From Nanogingivalis sp963545035 (lineage in GTDB: Bacteria; Patescibacteriota; Saccharimonadia; Saccharimonadales; Saccharimonadaceae): a stretch of DNA of 24,115 nucleotides. The notes beneath the pieces are model-generated. The model made no database searches, had not been told where the DNA came from, and saw only the letters and a program-made list of their open reading frames with translations. Numbering within the stretch: position 1 is the first letter of the stretch; every line of letters starts with the position of its first letter. Shown one piece after another: positions 7,804-14,632 of this stretch. The DNA is taken from positions 1 to 24,115 of the forward strand of contig CAUUHU010000006.1 in assembly GCA_963545035.1 (NCBI GenBank). The letters are read 5' to 3'. Position numbers and translations under genes: made by a program.

Positions 7804-9057
7804 ATGAATTATCAGCCAAAAATTCCACTCGCAGAAAAAATGCGCCCAAAAAAACTTAGTGAAGTTATTGGTCAAAAACATTTAATTGGCGAAAATGGAG
7901 TTTTACGAAAAATAATCGAAAACAAAGAACCTATAAGTTTAATTTTTTGGGGGCCGGCCGGAACCGGAAAAACAACATTATCCCGAATTTTAGCAAACGA
8001 AGTTAACGCTGATTTTATCGAAATGTCTGCCGTAACCAGCGGAAAAAAAGATATTGAAAAAGTTGTTGAGCACGCCCGCCAAAATTGGAATCTTGGAATT
8101 CGAACAATTCTTTTTGTTGATGAAATTCACCGTTTTAATAAATCACAACAAGATGCTTTCCTTCCCCATATTGAGAGTGGTTTGATAAATCTTATTGGAG
8201 CAACTACTGAGAACCCTAGCTTTGAAATTATTACCCCTTTAATTTCCCGCAGTCGAATTCTAACTCTTAAACCATTATCTCTTTCTGAAATATCAGAAAT
8301 AATCACGAAAACTCTAGCAAAAATATCACCTAACACAAAAATAGAAAATGACGCGTTAGATCTTCTTGCAAAAATAAGCCATGGCGATGCTCGTACTGCT
8401 CTGGGAAATCTTGAACTTATCTTAAATTTCGAAAAAGAGCGCATAACTCTCGAAACACTCAAAGAATCGATCAACTCTCCACTTTTAGCTTATGATAAAA
8501 ACGGCGATGATCATTATGACACAATTTCAGCTTTTATAAAAAGCATGCGTGGAAGCGACGCCGAGGCCGCATGTTTTTATCTTGCGAAAATGTTAAAATC
8601 TGGCGAAGATCCAAAATTCATCGCTCGCCGAATGATTATTTTTGCTAGCGAAGATATTGGCCTTGCTGGAAATGGAGCTATTACTTTAGCGAATTCAACT
8701 TTCGAAGCAGTAGAAAAGGTTGGCATGCCAGAAGCTAAATATATTCTTTTTCATTGCGCAACTGCACTTTCAAAAAGCAAAAAATCTCGAGAAGCAACCG
8801 GTCTAATGTATCAATCTTATGAACTTGTCAGAGAGTTTCCGCATGCGCAAATACCATTACATCTTCGAAATTCAACCTCAAAAATCACCAAAGATCTTGG
8901 CTACACCAAAGATTACGAATGGAAGGCTGGTTTTCAACACAAAAAAGGCTTTTTGCCACAAGAAATAATAGACTTTAAAAAATCGGCTAATAACAACTTC
9001 AAGAATCTAAAACAAGCTGAATGGTCTCATGAAATTTCCAAAAAGCTAAAAGACTAA
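7804..9057 (+). CDS. rarA: Replication-associated recombination protein RarA (MgsA), AAA+ ATPase
   Basis: A clamp-loader-like AAA+ ATPase acting at stalled replication forks and gaps. The 417-residue protein begins MNYQPKIPLAEKMRPKKL. Seen: Walker A GPAGTGKTT (residues 50-58), Walker B TILFVDEIHRF (about 101-111), sensor 1 GATTENPSFEI, and arginine-finger/sensor 2 region LISRSRIL and HGDARTALGNLE. The C-terminal tetramerisation region contains FIARRMIIFASEDIGLA and ends in the conserved YKAGF-like EWKAGFQHKKGFLP. The start at 7804 is chosen because a perfect promoter occupies the sequence just upstream. The stop codon overlaps that of the convergent sbcB. Identification is secure. Confidence 0.96.
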   Translation: MNYQPKIPLAEKMRPKKLSEVIGQKHLIGENGVLRKIIENKEPISLIFWGPAGTGKTTLSRILANEVNADFIEMSAVTSGKKDIEKVVEHARQNWNLGIRTILFVDEIHRFNKSQQDAFLPHIESGLINLIGATTENPSFEIITPLISRSRILTLKPLSLSEISEIITKTLAKISPNTKIENDALDLLAKISHGDARTALGNLELILNFEKERITLETLKESINSPLLAYDKNGDDHYDTISAFIKSMRGSDAEAACFYLAKMLKSGEDPKFIARRMIIFASEDIGLAGNGAITLANSTFEAVEKVGMPEAKYILFHCATALSKSKKSREATGLMYQSYELVREFPHAQIPLHLRNSTSKITKDLGYTKDYEWKAGFQHKKGFLPQEIIDFKKSANNNFKNLKQAEWSHEISKKLKD

Positions 9058-10505
9058 TTCTCTGAGTCTGGCAGAACATTTTCAAGCCACAGTTTAATAT
9101 CTTCTAGAATAAATTGCTCTTGCGTACTTAAATTCTCTCTCGTTGCAGCCTCTTGAAATTCTTTCATAAATTTTGGAAGCATTTTTTTCAAGTTCTCAGC
9201 ACGATATTCTTCCCATAGCTCTTTTTCTTGAGAGCTTAAGCTCTTTGGAAAACTTCTAGCTTTATAATGAAGCAATAATCCGCTTAAACGCTCATCATTA
9301 AAATCAGGGTGAAAATCAGCTAACTCTCGAGCCGTAGAATTTCGAACAGCCTCAGCTTTAATTTCATCGCTTCTCGATAAAAATCCCTCAAAAAGTCGAG
9401 CTTCAGGAGGTAAGCTCACATTTTCATGTCGCTCTTTCGAAATCTCATCTCTCTTTTCGAAAGCAGATCGAATATTTTCCGCAAAATGTGGATTTTTTCG
9501 CAATAAATCTAAGTTTTTTTGAATATCTGCTAACTTAAGATTTAGCCTCTCTTGATTTTCCTCGTTCAAAACACCGATCGGTGCAACTGCTGGACATTTA
9601 TTGTATTGTAGAATTTTTGCTGCAATTGGCTTAAAATCTGCTTGCGAGCGAGTTTCGAAATCTGCTGTAATATTTTCTAAAATTTGTTCAGCATTCCAAT
9701 CAAGAAAATCTTTTGGAGAAAAGCGTAAATCCCAAACAATCACATTTTTATTCTTAGCTGGAGCGATTGGAAAAGCGGCTGTAGTTTTCTCGAACTCAAC
9801 TTTAAAGCGACCCGATGTGTATAAAAACGGTTTCGGGTTTTCAAGATTAATCATTTTTTGAACTTCATTTTTTGAGCGCATTTTAAATAAATACTCGAAA
9901 ATCTGTGGCTGTTTCTCTTTTAATAATCGCGCCACATCTATTAATCCGTCAACATCGCTTAACGCATCGTGAGCGTTCTCATGAGAAATCCCATTTTCCT
10001 TAGTTAAAAGTTCAAGTTTATTTGAAGCAAATTTCTCACCAGTCTCACTATTCTCGATAAAAGGCCAATTAATACCTTCAGGCCGAAGTGCCCGTATCAT
10101 ACGTACAACATCTAGCAAATCCCATCGAGAACGATTCTCCTTCCACTGCCAATCATACGGTGGATAAAAATTTCTCCACAAAAGATGCTGAATATGAGCA
10201 TCGTCAAATCGAACATTATTATAACCAACTATTATTGTATCTGGTGTAAAAAAATCCTCTACTAGCATTTTCGCAAATTCGGCTTCGGTATAACCTTCTT
10301 CGATTGTTTTTTGTGGGCTGATTTTTGTAACCATTAATGCACTTGGACTCGGCAAAACATCATCGTTAAGTTTTATTAAAATATTAATAGGTTCACCAAT
10401 TCTATTTAAATTTTCATCTGTTCGCTGTCCTGCAAATTGCATAATTCGATCGTTTTGTGGACTAAATCCGCTTGTTTCAAGATCATAAAAAAAGAAAGTC
10501 TTCAT
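9054..10505 (-). CDS. sbcB: Exonuclease I (SbcB/ExoI), DEDDh 3'-5' ssDNA exonuclease
   Basis: Degrades single-stranded DNA from the 3' end in recombination and mismatch repair. At 483 residues it is close to E. coli ExoI (475). Seen: DEDDh motif I YDLETSG (D8, E10), motif II GYNNVRFDDAH (D101/D102), motif III NAHDALSDVDG (H179, D184), and the ExoI-specific blocks NRSRWDLLDVVR and LRPEGINWP. The SH3-like and helical ExoI C-terminal domains follow, with FKPIAAKILQYNKCPAVAPI typical of the family. Start ATG: a strong promoter lies only 6 bases upstream, so the message should be leaderless. ExoI is best known from gammaproteobacteria, so its presence here is notable. Confidence 0.95.
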   Translation of the reverse strand: MKTFFFYDLETSGFSPQNDRIMQFAGQRTDENLNRIGEPINILIKLNDDVLPSPSALMVTKISPQKTIEEGYTEAEFAKMLVEDFFTPDTIIVGYNNVRFDDAHIQHLLWRNFYPPYDWQWKENRSRWDLLDVVRMIRALRPEGINWPFIENSETGEKFASNKLELLTKENGISHENAHDALSDVDGLIDVARLLKEKQPQIFEYLFKMRSKNEVQKMINLENPKPFLYTSGRFKVEFEKTTAAFPIAPAKNKNVIVWDLRFSPKDFLDWNAEQILENITADFETRSQADFKPIAAKILQYNKCPAVAPIGVLNEENQERLNLKLADIQKNLDLLRKNPHFAENIRSAFEKRDEISKERHENVSLPPEARLFEGFLSRSDEIKAEAVRNSTARELADFHPDFNDERLSGLLLHYKARSFPKSLSSQEKELWEEYRAENLKKMLPKFMKEFQEAATRENLSTQEQFILEDIKLWLENVLPDSEN

Positions 10506-10511
10506 GGTTAT

Positions 10512-10540
10512 ATTTTACTCTATCTTGATATTTTTTTCAA
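10512..10540 (-). promoter_or_regulatory. Promoter of sbcB, leaderless
   Basis: Minus strand: -35 TTGAAA (10535-10540), a 17-base spacer and -10 TAAAAT (10512-10517). Only 6 bases (10506-10511) separate the -10 box from the sbcB ATG, so transcription should start at the A of ATG or one base away. Confidence 0.8.
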
Positions 10541-10577
10541 TTTTTCTTTACTTCTTAACGATTTTGTCTTGTAATTA

Positions 10578-10586
10578 TGCTATAAT
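10578..10586 (+). promoter_or_regulatory. Extended -10 promoter of the M16 peptidase gene
   Basis: TGCTATAAT (TGn extension 10578-10580, TATAAT 10581-10586). No good -35 box at 17 bases. Expected start near 10593, about 33 bases before the ATG; the leader holds the ribosome binding site GGAAAGGA. Confidence 0.65.
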
Positions 10587-10625
10587 TTTATAGACTAAAT
10601 AAACTTTTGTTTAGGAAAGGATTTT

Positions 10626-11789
10626 ATGAAAGCAAAGAAAATAATTATCAATAACATCGAGCTACTCTACATAAAAAACTCAAACCCTAATACTTTTCAT
10701 CTAGAATTTAACTTTAATGCGGGCTATAATCATTCACAAAAAGCACAAGCTCCGCATATTTTAGAACATCTACTTGTTGCCTTTCCAAAAGAAACTAGCG
10801 AAAAGTTCTTAAGATTTGGCGCCTATTCAAACGCCAACACTTTCTACGAGCGAACAAGGTTTTTTATCACATCACCAAAAGAATTTTCGAAAGAATGTTT
10901 TGATATCTTAACAAATTCAATCTCAAAAATACCAAACTCTCAAGCAGATTTTGAAATTCAAAAGAAAATTGTTGAAACCGAAATTACAAATAAATCCATA
11001 AACCCATCAATTCAAATTTTCGAAAAATCTTTAAAAGAAACTTTTCCTAACATAAAAGATAAAAAAGAACACCTTAGCGAATTGGAATCTATAAATCTTA
11101 TAGATATTCAGGAATTTTATCGTAAAAACTACGTTAAAAATAATCTTCGAATAATTGTCTGTGCTGATTTTTCAAATGCTGAACTTGAATATTTTATCAA
11201 AGAAATTGACAAGATAAATCTACCATCAGGTACAGCGCCAGCCATAAATCTCCCCACAATTAATCAAAAAGATTTTTCGACCCTTCGTAATTCAAAAAAT
11301 GTTGATGAAATCTGTAAAATTTTTCACACAGATCAACCTTTAACCGAAAAAGAGCGAGCTGCATTTTATATTTTAATGTCGTATCTTTTTCGTCCAAAAA
11401 TTGGCAAAGCCTTTTTACGAGGAAGGAATACAGGTGTTTTATATGGGATTAATTTTAGTCCTCACCTCAATACAATTCGAAACCATCCCTTCTTTATGGT
11501 TGGCTCAAAAATTAAGCCAGAAAACAAAAATAAACTCAAAAAAATATTTGATGAGGAGTTTTTAAAAATCAAAAATGATAAAATCGACATTCAAACTTTT
11601 GAAACAATTAAACAAAATATCAAAAATAGCGAAAAAATAACTCGCGAATCAACCGAAAGAATCGTAAATTTTTATCGCGAAGAATTTTTCACTTACGGAA
11701 AAGTTCGAAATTATCAAGAATCTTTAGATATTCTTGATAAGGTATCGACTACAGACCTAACATATATTGCGAAAAAATTTCACTTCTAA
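10626..11789 (+). CDS. M16 family zinc metallopeptidase (inverted zincin), single short form
   Basis: A peptidase of the pitrilysin/M16 family. The inverted zinc motif HILEH (H44, E47, H48) is intact, and IVETEI supplies the third ligand, probably E119, about 71 residues later as usual. FNFNAGYNHSQKAQAPHILEHLL is the typical active-site segment. At 387 residues it is one M16 unit, somewhat shorter than the usual 400-430 residue M16B proteins. No signal peptide or membrane segment is seen, so it is probably cytoplasmic. M16B enzymes often act as pairs of an active and an inactive subunit; no partner is in this window. The ATG has GGAAAGGA five to six bases upstream. Monocistronic; diverges from sbcB and converges on obg. 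Confidence 0.87.
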   Translation: MKAKKIIINNIELLYIKNSNPNTFHLEFNFNAGYNHSQKAQAPHILEHLLVAFPKETSEKFLRFGAYSNANTFYERTRFFITSPKEFSKECFDILTNSISKIPNSQADFEIQKKIVETEITNKSINPSIQIFEKSLKETFPNIKDKKEHLSELESINLIDIQEFYRKNYVKNNLRIIVCADFSNAELEYFIKEIDKINLPSGTAPAINLPTINQKDFSTLRNSKNVDEICKIFHTDQPLTEKERAAFYILMSYLFRPKIGKAFLRGRNTGVLYGINFSPHLNTIRNHPFFMVGSKIKPENKNKLKKIFDEEFLKIKNDKIDIQTFETIKQNIKNSEKITRESTERIVNFYREEFFTYGKVRNYQESLDILDKVSTTDLTYIAKKFHF

Positions 11790-11808
11790 TAAAATCATAA
11801 AGCATACT

Positions 11809-13110
11809 TTATACTTCCCAATTCGAATCGACTAGCTCAAATTGATTGCCTGAAATCGAAATTATGCTTGAATTTTCTGCACCCATACGACGAAGCTCGT
11901 GTTCGATTCCCATTTTTCGCAAAATGTCTCGCAAACGATTCACGCCATGAATATTCATAAAGTTAGTTCTTCGAGCAAATTTCTCAATCTTATCCCCAAA
12001 GACTTCATAAACGCCCCCTTCTTCGTTAAACTCAACAAACCAAGCCTTGGTAATGTCCTCTTTCGAAAGTGAAATAATAGCAATATCTTCATCTTCTTCG
12101 CCATTTTCAACTTCATTTTGAAGACTTCTAAAATCTTCAACCTGTTTTCGGAGGGCACGAAGAACCTCTTTCAGCCCCTGATGCGCACTTGAAGAAATCG
12201 CAAAAATTTGAGAATCGCCAGCAACCTTGCGAAGTTTCGAAATCTGAAAATCAACAATCTCGCTATCCATTCCTTCTGTTTTAGTCAAAGCTATAATTTC
12301 AGGCCTACCTAATAACTCTGGTTGGTATTTTTTTAATTCTTCGCGAATAATTCTATATTGCTCGTCTGGTTCTTCTTCATATATATCAATCAAATGCAAT
12401 AAAACACTCGTTCGTTCAACATGGCGAAGAAACGCATCGCCAAGGCCCTTACCTTCACTTGCACCCTCAATTAAACCTGGGATATCTGCTATCAATAGAT
12501 TGAAGCCGTCAATTTCGGCAACGCCAAGATTAGGAGTTAAGGTTGTAAAAGCATAGTTAGCAATTTCTGGACGAGCATTTGAAACCACACTTAAAAATGT
12601 TGACTTTCCAGCATTAGGAAATCCAACCAATCCAACATCTGCGAGTAGTTTTAACTCTAGTTCAGCTTCGAAAGACTCACCAGCCTCACCTAGCTCTGCA
12701 ACCCGAGGGGTTTGACGTACGGAAGATTTGAAGTGTGCATTACCAAAACCACCATCGCCACCACGAGCAATTACAGCTTCTTCTCCGTCAAACTTTAAGT
12801 CAGCTAAAACTTTATCATCTCGTTTAACTATAGTCCCAATTGGAACTTTTACAATTAAAGGTTCTCCTGATCTTCCCGTTTTATTACGCTTTGAACCACT
12901 TTCACCATTTTTAGCTTTAAGCTCCGGTTTGTATCGAAAATTCAAAAGTGTGTTTAAATTTTTGGTTGCTCGAAAAATAACATCACCGCCACGACCACCA
13001 TCGCCACCATCAGGACCACCTTTTTCAATATATAATTCACGCCTAAAACTAACCGCACCATTTCCACCGCGGCCAGCCTGGACAAAAATTTTAGCTGTAT
13101 CTACAAACAT
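11809..13110 (-). CDS. obg: GTPase Obg (CgtA), ribosome-assembly GTPase
   Basis: Binds the 50S subunit during late assembly and links it to growth state. The 433 residues show the full three-domain architecture: glycine-rich Obg fold (1-157, with GGPDGGDGGRGGDV and GGDGGFGNAHFKSS), G domain with G1 GFPNAGKST (163-171), G2/switch FTTLTPNLG, G3 DIPGLIEGA (209-217) and G5 ISSSAHQG, and a C-terminal OCT domain (about 350-433). Odd: the G4 motif, usually NKxD, reads TKTE (276-279). The ATG at 13110 lies 7 bases behind a TATAAT box, so the message should be leaderless; no ribosome binding site is present. Its stop is 20 bases from the convergent M16 gene. Confidence 0.97.
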   Translation of the reverse strand: MFVDTAKIFVQAGRGGNGAVSFRRELYIEKGGPDGGDGGRGGDVIFRATKNLNTLLNFRYKPELKAKNGESGSKRNKTGRSGEPLIVKVPIGTIVKRDDKVLADLKFDGEEAVIARGGDGGFGNAHFKSSVRQTPRVAELGEAGESFEAELELKLLADVGLVGFPNAGKSTFLSVVSNARPEIANYAFTTLTPNLGVAEIDGFNLLIADIPGLIEGASEGKGLGDAFLRHVERTSVLLHLIDIYEEEPDEQYRIIREELKKYQPELLGRPEIIALTKTEGMDSEIVDFQISKLRKVAGDSQIFAISSSAHQGLKEVLRALRKQVEDFRSLQNEVENGEEDEDIAIISLSKEDITKAWFVEFNEEGGVYEVFGDKIEKFARRTNFMNIHGVNRLRDILRKMGIEHELRRMGAENSSIISISGNQFELVDSNWEV

Positions 13111-13117
13111 AAATAAT

Positions 13118-13126
13118 ATTATACCA
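13118..13126 (-). promoter_or_regulatory. Promoter of obg, leaderless
   Basis: Minus-strand extended -10 TGGTATAAT, with TATAAT at 13118-13123 and the obg ATG 7 bases downstream. No strong -35 box: TAGATT at 17 or TTAGAT at 18 bases. Transcription should begin at or next to the ATG. Confidence 0.7.
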
Positions 13127-13146
13127 TATCTATTAATAAAAATCTA

Positions 13147-13186
13147 ATTTAAAAGTAGACGCCCTCTAAAACGCCTACTTTTAAAT
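13147..13186. terminator. Intrinsic terminator after the CHAP hydrolase gene
   Basis: A perfect 12-bp inverted repeat, ATTTAAAAGTAG (13147-13158) and CTACTTTTAAAT (13175-13186). On the minus strand the stem can be extended inward by GCGT/GCGT-type pairs with G-U wobble. It follows the hydrolase stop codon by one base, and U-rich arms flank it on both strands. It separates the hydrolase from obg and may work in both directions. Confidence 0.7.
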
Positions 13187-13187
13187 C

Positions 13188-14426
13188 TTAGTGAATAAAG
13201 TTCGAAACACTACTTGCGGAAATAGTTCGTGTTGATACTACGTTTAATTTTCCAGCATAATTCATATCTGAAATAGTAATAGTACCATCACTATTAACAG
13301 CCTCAACAATAGCAACGTGACCATATCCCCAAATATAAGAATTTGCATAAGCATTCCATTGAGCAATTGCACCCACTGTAGGGGTCTGGTCTACTCTATA
13401 TCCAGCAGCTCGAGCACTAACCGCCCAAGTTGAAGCATTTCCCCAGAAACTTCCAATATCTGGACGCCTGTTGTAGGCATACCAAGTACAGTTTCCCCAA
13501 GCATATGCATTACCCGCTTTAACATTGTAATTAGCCGATAAGGCAACTGAACTGCTACTACCGCTTGAAGAAGAAGTTGACGAAGAGCTTGATGAAGACT
13601 TCGAATAACTATTAGTTGCAAGCTTCGTTTTCGGTGAATAATCTGGCCTTTCTTCCTCAGGAAGAATACCACCAGGAATAACAATCTCAACACCAACTTT
13701 AGGGTCTTCATTATCTTTTAGCTTGTTATAAGATATAACCCTTTCAGCATTTGCCTGGTATTTATCTACAATACTCTTAAGCGTGTCGCCAGATTTTACA
13801 GTATAAACAATCCCATCAACAGGCAAAATACGTAGTTCTTTTCCCGCTTCAACCTTATCGCCTTTAAGGTTATTAACCCATTTTATAGTTTGTGCCGTAA
13901 TACCATATTTATCGGCAATAGCCTGAATGGCTTCTTCGGATTCAGTTCGATATTTAACAATATCTCGTTTTTCTGAAGAAACTTCGAGAACCTTAGGTTT
14001 CTCTACCGAAGAGATAACCTGAGGAGCATCTTGTAAGATTGCCGTAGAAGTAGATAAGCTTGCAGTAGAAGGTGCAACAGCTAAATCTGCAGATTCAGCC
14101 AAATTCGCAATAACCCCAGATTCCGTTACTTTATCAGCTACGGAACGGCCACTCCCTAGGTCACTCTTCTGTGAAGCTTCTACTTTATTCGTTTCAACCT
14201 TATTGTTTAGCTCTGTAGTATCTTGCAGTTCGGGCTGTTTAGAGCTAAAAACAGCAACCATAACAACAATAATAAAAACAGAAGAGTAAACAACGGTAGA
14301 CCTCTTACTCAAAATATTTACTATCTTTAATATTTTTGAATCCGATCGTTTCTGATCTTGTATGATTTCAATTTCAGGAGTTTTCACTCCTTTTTTTCGA
14401 CTACAAATAATCTTTCTCCCGCACAC
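13188..14426 (-). CDS. Membrane-anchored LysM-CHAP peptidoglycan hydrolase
   Basis: Probably an extracytoplasmic amidase or endopeptidase cutting peptidoglycan peptides. Numbered from the GTG at 14426 (412 residues): a basic cytoplasmic tail, one membrane segment (about 43-60, VVYSSVFIIVVMVAVF), a low-complexity linker, two LysM wall-binding repeats (about 157-202, and 207-251 with YTVKSGDTLKSIVDKY), a serine-rich linker (276-293), and a C-terminal CHAP domain. The CHAP domain has GNCTWYAYNR (catalytic C313) and YGHVAIVE (catalytic H370), ending in DMNY. The start is uncertain: the GTG at 14426 has no ribosome binding site, while an in-frame GTG at 14387 would give MKTPEIEI but has AAAGGA immediately adjacent, too close for normal use. 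It follows mltG, another wall enzyme, from its own two promoters and a long leader. Confidence 0.9.
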   Translation of the reverse strand: MCGRKIICSRKKGVKTPEIEIIQDQKRSDSKILKIVNILSKRSTVVYSSVFIIVVMVAVFSSKQPELQDTTELNNKVETNKVEASQKSDLGSGRSVADKVTESGVIANLAESADLAVAPSTASLSTSTAILQDAPQVISSVEKPKVLEVSSEKRDIVKYRTESEEAIQAIADKYGITAQTIKWVNNLKGDKVEAGKELRILPVDGIVYTVKSGDTLKSIVDKYQANAERVISYNKLKDNEDPKVGVEIVIPGGILPEEERPDYSPKTKLATNSYSKSSSSSSSTSSSSGSSSSVALSANYNVKAGNAYAWGNCTWYAYNRRPDIGSFWGNASTWAVSARAAGYRVDQTPTVGAIAQWNAYANSYIWGYGHVAIVEAVNSDGTITISDMNYAGKLNVVSTRTISASSVSNFIH

Positions 14427-14430
14427 ACAT
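14401..14430 (-). other. Possible 9-codon upstream/overlapping reading frame
   Basis: ATG at 14430 opens MCVREKDYL and stops at TAG (14403-14401). It overlaps the proposed GTG start of the hydrolase in another frame and ends 14 bases before the alternative GTG at 14387. No strong ribosome binding site is seen, so translation is speculative. Confidence 0.2.
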
Positions 14431-14439
14431 TACTGTGAT

Positions 14440-14546
14440 GCAACTACCTTAATAATACCCTTTCTATCGAAAATGAACAAAATGTCGACCTTTTTATTAA
14501 TATTATAGTTAAACGATTGTTCTTACGATATTTTCTGGTAGGTGCC
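14440..14546 (-). promoter_or_regulatory. Structured 5' leader of the CHAP hydrolase gene
   Basis: Within the leader, three pairs of complementary segments are properly nested on the minus strand. Outer: GCACCTACC (14545-14537) with GGTAGTTGC (14448-14440), 8 of 9 pairs. Middle: TATCG (14530-14526) with CGATA (14469-14465). Inner: GAACA (14522-14518) with TGTTC (14479-14475). The outer helix ends about 13 bases before the proposed GTG start. I do not recognise a known riboswitch; the c-di-AMP (ydaO) consensus is not apparent. Confidence 0.45.
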
Positions 14547-14575
14547 TTAATATAAAAACCCGTCAAAAACAAGTT

Positions 14576-14626
14576 ATTATACCAATTTACATTTAAAATT
14601 TTAACAAATACCCATCAAAATGTCAA
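14576..14626 (-). promoter_or_regulatory. Two tandem promoters of the CHAP hydrolase gene
   Basis: Minus strand. P1: consensus TTGACA (14621-14626), 17-base spacer, TAAAAT (14598-14603) with TG one base before it. P2: TTAAAA (14599-14604, overlapping the P1 -10), 17-base spacer, TATAAT (14576-14581) with TGG before it. Expected starts are near 14591 and 14569, giving leaders of roughly 165 and 143 bases. Confidence 0.75.
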
Positions 14627-14632
14627 GCTTAA

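Noticed and set aside
11797..11812. ATAAAG-cata-CTTTAT hairpin between the M16 gene and obg
   Set aside because: Only six A/U-rich pairs, no U-tract, and it includes the obg stop codon; too weak to call a terminator.
12728..13147. Plus-strand open frame of 139 codons opposite obg
   Set aside because: It is the proline-rich mirror of the glycine-rich Obg domain; no start signal or family match.
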